Below are positions 1-7,595 of a stretch of DNA of 44,762 bases, piece by piece (positions within the stretch are counted from its first letter, which is position 1; the number at the start of each line of letters is the position of its first letter). The translations under genes and the position numbers were made by a program. The notes beneath the pieces are model-generated. The model saw only the letters and a program-made list of their open reading frames with translations. It did no database searches and was not told the DNA's origin. This DNA comes from Microbacterium sp. (GTDB lineage: Bacteria > Actinomycetota > Actinomycetes > Actinomycetales > Microbacteriaceae), in assembly GCF_031179285.1 (NCBI RefSeq), contig NZ_JAPSHY010000025.1:1-44762 (forward strand). Reading direction: 5' to 3'.

Positions 1-41
1 GCTAGTCTCGTTCTTCGGTCGGCAACGATCATCCAACACCT

Positions 42-124
42 GCGCGGGTGGCGGAATGGTAGACGCGCTACGTTGAGGTCGTAGTGCCCGTAAGGGCGTG
101 GGGGTTCAAGTCCCCCTCCGCGCA
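42..124 (+). tRNA. tRNA-Leu (anticodon GAG)
   Basis: A full class II cloverleaf can be folded. The acceptor stem pairs GCGCGGG with TCCGCGC, the anticodon stem CTACG/CGTAG encloses the loop TTGAGGT (anticodon GAG), there is a long variable arm, and the T arm is GGGGG-TTCAAGT-CCCCC. The discriminator is A and the CCA end is not encoded. It reads CTC and CTT leucine codons. Confidence 0.96.
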
Positions 125-130
125 CAGAGT

Positions 131-160
131 GAAGAAGGCCCTCGAGAGGGGGCCTTCTTC
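131..160 (+). terminator. Hairpin terminator after tRNA-Leu
   Basis: An inverted repeat, GAAGAAGGCCC then GGGCCTTCTTC around a short loop, begins 6 nt after the tRNA. There is no long T tract, as is common in high-GC actinobacteria. Confidence 0.75.
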
Positions 161-185
161 ATATCCACGGGTGATCGGAGCCGCG

Positions 186-1226
186 ATGTCCGGAACGAGA
201 CGCACACTCCTCGGGCCGCTCGCGGCCTGCGCCCTGCTTCTGGTGGGATGTTCCGCCGCTCGGAACGATCGCGCCACGCCGGCGGCGCAGGATGTGATCG
301 CATCCGGGCTTGCGGCCCCCTGGTCGATCGTCTTCGCGGGAGAAGTCCCGATCGTCAGCGAACGCGACACCGGCGACATCCGTGAGATCCTCGCCGACGG
401 CACCTCTCGTGTGATCGGAACCGTGGACGGCGTCGTGGCTCGAGGTGAGGGAGGGCTCCTCGGGCTGGTGATGGACGACGAGGCGCACCTCTTCGCGTAC
501 TCAACCGCCGGCGACGGCAATCGCATTCAGCGATTCGAGCTGATCGGGGATGCCGGGGAGCTCGCTCTCGGACGCGCGCAGACCATCATCGACGGTCTCC
601 CGGCCGCCGGTAACCACAACGGCGGTCGGATCGCCTTCGGGCCTGACGGCATGTTGTACGTGACGGTCGGGGATGCCGGCTCTCCGGAGTCAGCACAGGA
701 CATCGACTCGCTCGGCGGGAAGATCCTCCGGCTGACGCCGGACGGCGGCGTTCCGGCCGACAACCCGTTCGCGGGGTCTCCTGTGTACAGCCTCGGTCAC
801 CGCAACCCGCAGGGCATCGCCTGGTCGACAGACGGCACGATGTATGCCTCCGAGTTCGGGCAGAACACCTGGGACGAGCTCAACATCATCGTCGCGGGCG
901 GCAACTACGGCTGGCCCGAGGCCGAGGGTATCGCCGACGCTTCGGGGTACCTCGACCCGGTGCAGCAGTGGGCGCCGTCGGACGCGAGCCCGAGCGGCAT
1001 CGCCGTGCACGACGACGCGGTGTACATCGCGAATCTCCGCGGCGAACGCCTGCGGGTCGTTCCGATCTCCTCGCCGACGACCTCGACGGAACACCTCACC
1101 GCGGTGCACGGTCGAGTGCGTGATGTCGTGGTCGCGCCGGATGGCACGCTGTGGGTGCTGACGAACAACACCGACGGGCGCGGCGAGCCGGCCGAGGGCG
1201 ACGACCGAATCATCCGGGTCGGCTGA
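186..1226 (+). CDS. PQQ-dependent sugar dehydrogenase-like lipoprotein
   Basis: A 346-residue exported protein of the soluble glucose/sorbosone dehydrogenase family (six-bladed beta-propeller, YliI-like aldose dehydrogenases). ATG 186 is preferred over in-frame upstream starts because those run through the tRNA and terminator, and GGAG lies 6 nt ahead of it. The N-terminus has basic residues, a hydrophobic stretch and a lipobox ending LLVGC, so it should be a lipid-anchored surface protein. Family motifs visible include NHNGGRIAFGPDGMLYVTVGD, which carries the catalytic His region, and GHRNPQG. Known family members oxidise sugars with PQQ; the substrate here is unknown and no PQQ biosynthesis genes are in the window. 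It converges on the VIT1-like gene with only 13 nt between them. Confidence 0.85.
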   Translation: MSGTRRTLLGPLAACALLLVGCSAARNDRATPAAQDVIASGLAAPWSIVFAGEVPIVSERDTGDIREILADGTSRVIGTVDGVVARGEGGLLGLVMDDEAHLFAYSTAGDGNRIQRFELIGDAGELALGRAQTIIDGLPAAGNHNGGRIAFGPDGMLYVTVGDAGSPESAQDIDSLGGKILRLTPDGGVPADNPFAGSPVYSLGHRNPQGIAWSTDGTMYASEFGQNTWDELNIIVAGGNYGWPEAEGIADASGYLDPVQQWAPSDASPSGIAVHDDAVYIANLRGERLRVVPISSPTTSTEHLTAVHGRVRDVVVAPDGTLWVLTNNTDGRGEPAEGDDRIIRVG

Positions 1227-1239
1227 AGGCGCGTCCGGA

Positions 1240-2340
1240 TCAGACCGCGCCGACGCCGAACACCAGCCCGAGGACATACGTGATCGCCGCGGCACCGAGC
1301 CCGATGGTCAGTTGACGCAGTGCGCGTTTGAGCGGCGGGCCGCCTGACAGGATCCCGACCATCGCTCCAGTCGACAGTAGCGCCACCCCGACGAGCACCA
1401 GCGCGACGATCACGGCTGTCGCGCCGTCCAGTCCGAACAACCATGGCAGCACGGGAACGATCGCACCCGACGCGAACAGCAGGAAGCTCGAGATCGCAGC
1501 GGTCCAGTCACTGCCGACCACGTCGCGGTCGCTGACGGCGGCGTGTGTTCGCACGGGGCCAGTCACCGAACCGCGCACCCCGGCTTGAGCTGCGGTGACG
1601 ATCCGTCGGGCGCGGGCGAGCGCTTCATCCTGACCCATCCCTCTGGCGCGGTAGACGAGTGCGAGCTCGTTCTCATCGATGTCGAGGTCCGCCGCCGCGT
1701 CCGCCGCGTCCTCGTTCGCCTCGGTCGCCGCGAGCAGCTCCCGTTGCGAACGCACCGACACGAACTCTCCCGCGCCCATCGACAAGGCGCCGGCGAGCAG
1801 TCCGGCGATGCCGCTGAACAGCACGAAGCCGGAGCTCACTCCGGTGGCGCCGATCCCGAGCACGAGGGCGAGGTTGCTCACCAGGCCGTCGTTCGCGCCG
1901 AAGACGGCCGCACGGAACGACCCGGAGAGCCGACGGCGACCACGGGCCGCGAGCCCTCGTACGACCTCGTGGTGGATCTTCTCGTCGGCCCGCATGGCCG
2001 GTGTCGCGAACTGCTCGGCGTCGTACGGAGAACGCGCCTCGGCGCTCTGCGCGAGGGCCAGCACGAAGATCGATCCGAACCGACCGGCCATCCACCCGAG
2101 AAGGCGGGAGCGGATGCCGGCGCGGGGCAGCCGCTTCGGTTCGCCGCCCAGCAGGTCGAGCCAGTGCTGCTCGTGACGTCGCTCGGCGTCGGCCAGGCTC
2201 AGCAGGATCTCGCGCTCCTCCCCCGTCCGTCTGGCGGCGAGCTTGTGGTACACCGATCCTTCGGCGCGCTCCTCCACGAGGTACCGTGCCCAGCGTCGAC
2301 GATCAGCGGGTGTGGACTCTGCTTCGGCAGGCGCGGTCAT
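1240..2340 (-). CDS. VIT1/CCC1 family metal transporter with N-terminal ferritin-like domain
   Basis: A 366-residue protein. Roughly the first 130 residues are hydrophilic and helical with E/H-rich spacing (EERAEGSVYHKLA, then ADAERRHEQHW), which resembles a rubrerythrin/ferritin-like di-iron domain. The rest is a VIT1/CCC1 domain: FGANDGLVSNLALVLGI starts the first membrane helix, and GALSMGAGEFVSVRSQRE is the second family signature, followed by a cytoplasmic E-rich loop and three further membrane helices. VIT1/CCC1 proteins move Fe(II) or Mn(II) out of the cytoplasm. The ferritin-like module probably binds or delivers the metal (family knowledge plus inference). GGAGG sits 6 nt before the ATG. 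It appears monocistronic. Confidence 0.88.
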   Translation of the reverse strand: MTAPAEAESTPADRRRWARYLVEERAEGSVYHKLAARRTGEEREILLSLADAERRHEQHWLDLLGGEPKRLPRAGIRSRLLGWMAGRFGSIFVLALAQSAEARSPYDAEQFATPAMRADEKIHHEVVRGLAARGRRRLSGSFRAAVFGANDGLVSNLALVLGIGATGVSSGFVLFSGIAGLLAGALSMGAGEFVSVRSQRELLAATEANEDAADAAADLDIDENELALVYRARGMGQDEALARARRIVTAAQAGVRGSVTGPVRTHAAVSDRDVVGSDWTAAISSFLLFASGAIVPVLPWLFGLDGATAVIVALVLVGVALLSTGAMVGILSGGPPLKRALRQLTIGLGAAAITYVLGLVFGVGAV

Positions 2341-2512
2341 GGGGATCCTCCAGATGTGACGGAGCCGGCGGTGCGGGCAACCGTTCCACGCTAGCCGCGC
2401 CCTCGTGAGTCAAAGGCACCGCGTCATGGATTGCCAGCATTTCGGGAATCCGAACCGGCGGTGATCCGGCGGGTCAGGTCAAAGCGGGTGGCACCCAGGG
2501 GCGAGACCCTCG

Positions 2513-4255
2513 CTACGACCGAACGCGCTTGCGCAGCACGTCGATGCGCGACTGGAGCTGCGTGACGGTGGCCTGCGCGACGGCGGGTCCGCCGCAGATG
2601 CGCCGGAGCTCGGCGTGCACAGCCCCGTGCGGCTCGCCCTTCTGCCGCGCATAGAGGCCCACCAAGCTGTTCAGCAGCTGACGCTGCTCTTTGAGCGTGC
2701 GGTGAAGGGGCGCGGGGAGCGTCGTCGTCTCGGTGGGGTCCGCCTTCGCCTCCCGCTCCTGTCGCAGGCGCGACTGGCGCGTCTGGCGCTGCATCAGCAG
2801 CTCATGCACGTGTTCCGGTTCGAGCAGACCGGGGAACCCGATGAACTCCTCCTCCTCGGGCGTTCCCGGCTCGGCCAGCTGACCGAACTCCTTGCCCTCG
2901 AACACCACGCGGTCGAAATGGGCAACCGAGGAGAGAGCCTGATAGCTGAACTCCTGCGTCAGCGCATCGGAGGCTTCGTCTTCACGGTTGGCGCTGTCGA
3001 GCAGGGAGTCATCGAGACCCTCGTCGTCCTGGGACTGCCGGTCGAGGGCGTGGTCTCGCTGCTTGTCCATCTCGTTCGCGAGTCCCATGAGCACCGGGAC
3101 CTGAGGAAGGAAGACGCTGGCAGCCTCGCCACGACGACGGGCTCGCACGAACCGGCCGATCGCCTGCGCGAAGAACAGCGGCGTGGAGGAGGACGTGGCG
3201 TAGACGCCCACGGCGAGACGCGGAACGTCGACCCCCTCCGACACCATCCTCACCGCCACCATCCACCGATCCTGGCTGGCACTGAATTTCTCGATGCGCT
3301 CGGACGCGGTGGCATCGTCGGAGAGCACGACGGTGGGCTGCTGCCCCGTGAGGCGGTGGAGGATCTTCGCGTAGGCGCGAGCGACCGTCTGGTCCGTCGC
3401 CAGCACGAGCCCACCGGCATCCGGCACGTGGTGCCGGATCTCCGTGAGACGACGGTCGGCGGCCGAGAGCACCGCCGGCATCCATTCGCCTTCCGGGTCC
3501 AGTGCCGTGCGCCACGCCTGGGACGTGACGTCCTTCGTGTTGTCCTGTCCGAGGTGGGTCTCGAGTTCGTCACCCGATGTCGTGCGCCACCGCATCTTCC
3601 CGGCGTACATGTGGAAGAGGACGGGACGCACCACGCCGTCGGCGAGGGCCCGGCCGTAGCCGTAGTTGTAATCGGTGCGCGAGACGCGGGCGCCGGATTC
3701 GTCGGGGTGGTACTCGACGAAGGGAATCGGCGCTGTGTCGCTGCGGAACGGGGTGCCCGACAGCAGCAGCCGTCGCTTCGCCGGCCCGTACGCATCGCGG
3801 ATCGCATCGCCCCAGCTGAGCGCATCGCCGCCGTGATGCACCTCATCGAGGATGACGAGGGTCTTCGCGTCCTCGGTCAGATGCCGATGCACCGACGACT
3901 TCGCGGCGACCTGCGCGTAGGTCACCACCGCTCCGTGATAGTGGCGAGCCGGCGCCCAGTGGCTGTTGCGGAAGCGCGGGTCGAGTCGGATATGGACACG
4001 TGCCGCAGCATCCGCCCACTGGGTCTTCAGGTGCTCGGTCGGCGCGACGACGATGACACGGTTGACCTCGCCCATGCGCATCAGCTCGACAGCGAGGGTC
4101 AGGGCGAAGGTCGTCTTGCCGGCGCCGGGTGTCGCCGCCACGAGGAAGTCGCGCTGATCCGCCTGGAAGTAGGCGTCCAGGGCCTCCCGCTGCCAGGCAC
4201 GCAGCTTGTCGGCTGTCCCCCACGGGGCGCGCTGCGGGAAGGACGGAGAGAGCAT
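2513..4255 (-). CDS. DEAD/DEAH-box superfamily 2 helicase
   Basis: A 580-residue SF2 ATPase of the ResIII/DEAD type. Walker A is TPGAGKTTFAL, motif II is DEVHH, motif III is SGTPFRSD, and the second RecA lobe has the motif VI region QAIGRFVRARRRGEA. The C-terminal 170 residues are charged with predicted coiled coil and match no domain I know. The inner ATG at 4255 is preferred over the in-frame ATG at 4285 because TATCGT lies exactly 7 nt upstream of it and neither has a Shine-Dalgarno sequence. Family members unwind or translocate on nucleic acid; the specific role cannot be told. No endonuclease or methylase partner is adjacent, so it is not evidently part of a restriction system. Confidence 0.88.
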   Translation of the reverse strand: MLSPSFPQRAPWGTADKLRAWQREALDAYFQADQRDFLVAATPGAGKTTFALTLAVELMRMGEVNRVIVVAPTEHLKTQWADAAARVHIRLDPRFRNSHWAPARHYHGAVVTYAQVAAKSSVHRHLTEDAKTLVILDEVHHGGDALSWGDAIRDAYGPAKRRLLLSGTPFRSDTAPIPFVEYHPDESGARVSRTDYNYGYGRALADGVVRPVLFHMYAGKMRWRTTSGDELETHLGQDNTKDVTSQAWRTALDPEGEWMPAVLSAADRRLTEIRHHVPDAGGLVLATDQTVARAYAKILHRLTGQQPTVVLSDDATASERIEKFSASQDRWMVAVRMVSEGVDVPRLAVGVYATSSSTPLFFAQAIGRFVRARRRGEAASVFLPQVPVLMGLANEMDKQRDHALDRQSQDDEGLDDSLLDSANREDEASDALTQEFSYQALSSVAHFDRVVFEGKEFGQLAEPGTPEEEEFIGFPGLLEPEHVHELLMQRQTRQSRLRQEREAKADPTETTTLPAPLHRTLKEQRQLLNSLVGLYARQKGEPHGAVHAELRRICGGPAVAQATVTQLQSRIDVLRKRVRS

Positions 4256-4262
4256 CGACTCA

Positions 4263-4268
4263 ACGATA
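4263..4268 (-). promoter_or_regulatory. -10-like box TATCGT for the helicase (leaderless)
   Basis: TATCGT ends 7 nt before ATG 4255, so the transcript would start at or next to the start codon. No clear -35 is seen. Confidence 0.45.
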
Positions 4269-4321
4269 ATCGGTGTCGGCGACATCCGACGCGTGGCGTC
4301 GCTGCCCCGTGCACCAGCGAG

Positions 4322-4327
4322 TAGGCT
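4322..4327 (+). promoter_or_regulatory. -10-like box TAGGCT for the SGNH hydrolase gene
   Basis: TAGGCT lies in the divergent region about 50 nt before ATG 4379, leaving a short leader that contains the ribosome binding site. Confidence 0.4.
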
Positions 4328-4378
4328 CTGTCACTGCGCCGTGGCCACCGCCGCGCGCCGTTCGCGAAGGAGAGCTGG

Positions 4379-5209
4379 ATGACCGAGCAGGATTCGACTC
4401 GGACCCCCCACGCAATCGACGCCACGACCCACCCCTGGCGTCGCTTCGTGGCGATCGGCGATTCGTTCACCGAAGGAATCGGCGACCCCGATCCGGCCGT
4501 GCCGGGCGGACACCGCGGGTGGGCTGATCGGGTGGCGGAGGTGCTCGCCCGGCAGGTCGACGACTTCGCCTATGCCAACCTCGCGGTACGAGGCAAGCTC
4601 ATCGCACAGATCGTCGCCGACCAGATCGAACCGGCCATCGAGCTGCACCCCGACCTCATCTCGATCTGCGCCGGCGGCAACGACGTGATCCGCCCCGGAA
4701 CCGACCCGGACGCGATCGCGCTGCAGCTGGAGGACGCCGTGTCACGTCTCGCTTCCACCGGCGCGGCCATCGTGCTGTTCACGGGAATCGACACCGGCTT
4801 CACCCCGGTGTTTCGTCCGTTCCGCGGCAAGGTCGCCATCTACAACGAGAACATCCGAGCGATCGCCGATCGACACGACTGCATCGTCGCCGACCAGTGG
4901 GCGCTGAAGGTCGTGCAGGACATGCGCTTCTTCGATGACGATCGGCTGCACTTCAACTCGCTCGGGCATCACGAGGTGGCTCGGATGGTGCTGCGTGCAC
5001 TGAACGTGCCGAATGACCTCACTTCGATGTCACCCGAACCGCTTCCGGTGCGCACGTGGCGTGAGGCGCGCGCCGAGGATCTCGGGTGGGCGCGCGAGCA
5101 TCTCGTGCCGTGGGTGCTTCGACGTCTGCGGCATCAGTCATCCGGCGACAACGTCGCCGCCAAGCGCCCCGCCCCCGCGCCGATCGTCTGGTCCGCCGAC
5201 GCCGACTGA
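4379..5209 (+). CDS. SGNH/GDSL hydrolase (lipase/esterase-like)
   Basis: A 276-residue cytoplasmic SGNH-fold hydrolase without a signal peptide. Block I GDSFTEG supplies the nucleophile Ser, the Gly is in NLAVRGK, block III is GGND, and block V DRLHFNSLGHH supplies the catalytic Asp and His. The family hydrolyses esters or acetyl groups on lipids, sugars or other metabolites; the substrate cannot be predicted. The start is supported by AAGGAG about 7 nt upstream. The last 60 residues are an R- and P-rich extension outside the fold. It is divergent from the helicase gene and converges on the RNA methyltransferase gene. Confidence 0.88.
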   Translation: MTEQDSTRTPHAIDATTHPWRRFVAIGDSFTEGIGDPDPAVPGGHRGWADRVAEVLARQVDDFAYANLAVRGKLIAQIVADQIEPAIELHPDLISICAGGNDVIRPGTDPDAIALQLEDAVSRLASTGAAIVLFTGIDTGFTPVFRPFRGKVAIYNENIRAIADRHDCIVADQWALKVVQDMRFFDDDRLHFNSLGHHEVARMVLRALNVPNDLTSMSPEPLPVRTWREARAEDLGWAREHLVPWVLRRLRHQSSGDNVAAKRPAPAPIVWSADAD

Positions 5210-5218
5210 CCTCGCCAT

Positions 5219-5236
5219 GACCTGATCTCTCAGGTC
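5219..5236. terminator. Small hairpin between convergent genes
   Basis: GACCTGA-TCTC-TCAGGTC forms a 7-bp stem with a 4-nt loop and overlaps the stop codon of the minus-strand methyltransferase gene. It is a weak bidirectional terminator candidate. Confidence 0.3.
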
Positions 5237-6030
5237 TTCAGAGCCCACAGCGCGACAGCCGCGGCAGACGCGATATTGAGCGAGTCGACTCCGCCGACCA
5301 TCGGGATGGTGACCACGGTGTCTGCCGCTTCCAACGCGTGTCGAGACAGACCGTCGCCCTCCGAACCGAGCACGAGCGCCACGCGCTCCGGCCGGCTGGC
5401 TGCGTAATCGGCGAGGTCCTTAGCGTCGTCTGCGAGTGCGAGTGCGGCGATGTCGAACCCGGACGACCGCAGGTCATCGATCGCGTCGCCCCACTCCCCG
5501 ATCCGCGTCCAGGGCACCTGGAACACGGTGCCCATGCTGACTCGTACGCTTCGTCGATACAGCGGATCCGCGCACCCCGGCGACACCAGCACGGCGTCGG
5601 CGCCGAGACCTGCCGCCGCGCGGAACGCGGCGCCGACGTTGGTGTGGTCACCGACGTCCTCCAGGACGAGGATGAGCCGAGCCCCGCCGATGAGCTCGGC
5701 CACCGGCGGCAGCCGAGGCCGGTGCATCGACGCGAGAGCGCCGCGATGCACGGCGAAACCGGTGACGCGCTCGGCCACCTCGTCCGGGACGACGTACACC
5801 GGCACCGTGGCGCTGCCGAGGATCTCACGGATGCCGTCGACCCACCGACGCTGAACCATGACGGAGCGCGGCCGGTGACCGGCGGCGCAAGCGCGTTCGA
5901 TCACCTTCGCGGATTCGGCGATGTAGAGCCCTCCCGCGGGTTCTGTGACACGGCGCAACGCGACATCGGTGAGCGAGCGGTAGTCGTCGAGCCGGGGATC
6001 GTCGGCCTCATCGACGTGCACGAGTTCCAT
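5230..6030 (-). CDS. TrmH/SpoU-family (SPOUT) RNA methyltransferase
   Basis: A 266-residue AdoMet-dependent RNA 2'-O-methyltransferase. The N-terminal substrate-binding domain is followed by the three SPOUT motifs: EDVGDHTNVGAAFRAAAGLG (motif 1, with the Asn and Arg), LVLGSEGDGLS (motif 2) and VDSLNIASAAAVAL (motif 3, which forms the trefoil knot AdoMet site). Likely targets are 23S rRNA or tRNA, but which one cannot be read from sequence. The start is uncertain: ATG 6030 gives an N-terminus MELVHVDEADDP that is typical of the family, while in-frame GTG 6039 and ATG 6057 are possible. GGAGG is only 2 nt from ATG 6030. Confidence 0.88.
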   Translation of the reverse strand: MELVHVDEADDPRLDDYRSLTDVALRRVTEPAGGLYIAESAKVIERACAAGHRPRSVMVQRRWVDGIREILGSATVPVYVVPDEVAERVTGFAVHRGALASMHRPRLPPVAELIGGARLILVLEDVGDHTNVGAAFRAAAGLGADAVLVSPGCADPLYRRSVRVSMGTVFQVPWTRIGEWGDAIDDLRSSGFDIAALALADDAKDLADYAASRPERVALVLGSEGDGLSRHALEAADTVVTIPMVGGVDSLNIASAAAVALWALKT

Positions 6031-6124
6031 GGCCTCCACTGTGCCATCCCGCGACATCCGCTTCGCACCGGGCCGGGTGGGTCGCGCGGCGTCCGCACCG
6101 CGCCGTGTGGCCGTCGAGGCGTCG

Positions 6125-6130
6125 TAGACT
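6125..6130 (+). promoter_or_regulatory. -10-like box TAGACT for the sirtuin gene
   Basis: TAGACT lies 16 nt before GTG 6147 and just ahead of the GGGGAGG at 6136-6142, so the leader would be very short. Confidence 0.4.
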
Positions 6131-6146
6131 CGCTCGGGGAGGTCCC

Positions 6147-6986
6147 GTGACCACGATGACAGACGAAGAGCTTCACGCTCGCATCGTCGAATCCGCGAGC
6201 ATTCTTCGCGGGCATCGGATCGCGTTGCTCACGGGAGCCGGTGTCTCCACCGACTCCGGGATTCCGGCGTACCGTGGCGAGGGCGTGCGCACCCGCAGCG
6301 ACCCGATGACGATCCAGACCTACCTCGGCGATGAGGCGGCGCGGCGCCGGTACTGGGTGGGCGGACACCTCGGCTGGCGTGCATTCGCGAGCGCGTCACC
6401 CAACCGCGGGCATCTCTCACTCGCTGAGATGGAGGCCGCCGGTGTCGTCACCGGCGTGATCACGCAGAACGTCGACGGGCTCCACCTTCGTGCCGGAAGC
6501 TCGCACGTCATCGAGGTGCACGGCACGATGCGCCGCGTATTCTGCCTGCACTGCGGGCAGGTGTTCGACCGCCGGGATGTCGCGGTGCAGATCGAGGAGG
6601 CGAACCCCTGGATCGCTGTGCCGGAGAACGTCGCGCTCGCGCCGGACGGCGACGTCCTCCCCGAGAGCACCGAGGGTTTCATCATTCCGACCTGCACGGT
6701 GTGCGACGGCATGCTCAAACCGGACGTCGTCTTCTTCGGCGAATATGTGCCGCAGGACCGCTTCCGAGCCGCCGAATCGCTGCTTCGCGCCAGCAGCGCC
6801 TTGATCGTCGCCGGATCCTCTCTGGTGGTGAACTCCGGGGTGCGCATCGTCGAGCGCGCTCGCCGACGCGGCATCCCTCTCATCATCGTCAACCGCGAGC
6901 CGACTCGCGCGGATGCCTGGGCGGATGTCACGATCGCCGGCGGCACGAGCGACGTGCTCCCCGCCCTTCAGGAACTGCTGGCATGA
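6147..6986 (+). CDS. Sir2-family NAD-dependent protein deacetylase
   Basis: A 279-residue sirtuin. The Rossmann NAD motif is GAGVSTDSGIPAYRG, TQNVDGLH and the catalytic His in VIEVHGTMR follow, and a zinc ribbon is formed by CLHCG and CTVC. Later come KPDVVFFGE, GSSLVVNSG and NREPTRAD of the NAD pocket. Sirtuins remove acyl groups from lysines using NAD, in bacteria often to reactivate acyl-CoA synthetases and other metabolic enzymes. The zinc ribbon is longer than usual, with about 30 extra residues between its Cys pairs. GTG 6147, 4 nt after GGGGAGG, is chosen; ATG 6156 is equally credible. It overlaps the next gene by 4 nt (ATGA). Confidence 0.92.
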   Translation: MTTMTDEELHARIVESASILRGHRIALLTGAGVSTDSGIPAYRGEGVRTRSDPMTIQTYLGDEAARRRYWVGGHLGWRAFASASPNRGHLSLAEMEAAGVVTGVITQNVDGLHLRAGSSHVIEVHGTMRRVFCLHCGQVFDRRDVAVQIEEANPWIAVPENVALAPDGDVLPESTEGFIIPTCTVCDGMLKPDVVFFGEYVPQDRFRAAESLLRASSALIVAGSSLVVNSGVRIVERARRRGIPLIIVNREPTRADAWADVTIAGGTSDVLPALQELLA

Positions 6987-7576
6987 CACTTCTCACCCTC
7001 GTTCGTCACGGGCAGACCGACTGGAACCTCGCGCGCCGCATCCAGGGCACCACCGACATCCCCCTGAACGACACCGGCCGGGCCGATGCACGGCGCGCCG
7101 CCGAGGAGTTGTCCTGCACCACCCATCACGCGATCTACTCGAGCCCGCTGCTGCGCGCCCGGGAGACCGCCCAGATCATCGCGGACGAGCTCGGACTGGT
7201 GCCGTCGGCCGTCGTTCCCGACCTTCGAGAGCGCGAGTTCGGCGACGGCGAAGGCATGCTCGTCGCCGACTACATGGCGGCATACGGCGACTGGCATGCC
7301 GAGGTTCCCGGTGCCGAATCCCTCGACGAGGTCTGCGTGCGCGCGATGGCGGCGCTGCACGCGATCGCCCGCGATGTGCGTCGGCGCTCGGCGCCGGCCG
7401 CGGAGTCCGTGATCGTCGTGACCCACGGCGGGGTCATCCGCTCGCTCATCGATCACGCCTCCGGTGGGACGCTTCCTCTGGTCGGTACGCCTCTCGCCAA
7501 CGGCTCCGTGCATCGGTTCGAGGCGTCGCCCGGAACCCTGCGCCTGCTCGAGGCCGCCGCTGTCCCTCTGCCCTGA
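6983..7576 (+). CDS. Histidine phosphatase family protein (phosphoglycerate mutase-like)
   Basis: A 197-residue branch 1 histidine phosphatase. The catalytic motif is VRHGQTDWN at the N-terminus, the second catalytic region is LREREFGDGEG, and the C-terminal His is in VVTHGGVIRSL. The family includes phosphoglycerate mutases and broad or specific phosphatases such as CobC and GpgP. The lack of a clear cofactor-dependent mutase loop favours a phosphatase. The ATG overlaps the sirtuin stop (ATGA), so the two are translationally coupled in one operon. It converges on the E2 gene, 12 nt away across a tandem repeat. Confidence 0.88.
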   Translation: MTLLTLVRHGQTDWNLARRIQGTTDIPLNDTGRADARRAAEELSCTTHHAIYSSPLLRARETAQIIADELGLVPSAVVPDLREREFGDGEGMLVADYMAAYGDWHAEVPGAESLDEVCVRAMAALHAIARDVRRRSAPAAESVIVVTHGGVIRSLIDHASGGTLPLVGTPLANGSVHRFEASPGTLRLLEAAAVPLP

Positions 7577-7595
7577 GCTCAGCTCAGCTCAGCTC
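7576..7595. repeat. Tandem pentamer (AGCTC) x4 at two convergent stops
   Basis: Four perfect AGCTC units start on the last base of one gene's stop codon and cover the stop codon of the opposite gene. A fifth partial unit (AGC) follows. Confidence 0.95.

Noticed and set aside
2341..2512. A small gene or regulatory RNA between the VIT1-like and helicase genes
   Set aside because: 171 nt with only a weak 5-bp hairpin near 2501-2513; no frame with a ribosome binding site.
2615..4324. A 569-codon plus-strand frame opposite the helicase gene
   Set aside because: It is the antisense shadow typical of high-GC coding DNA, has low-complexity R/H/E-rich composition and no recognised domain, while the helicase on the other strand has all SF2 motifs.
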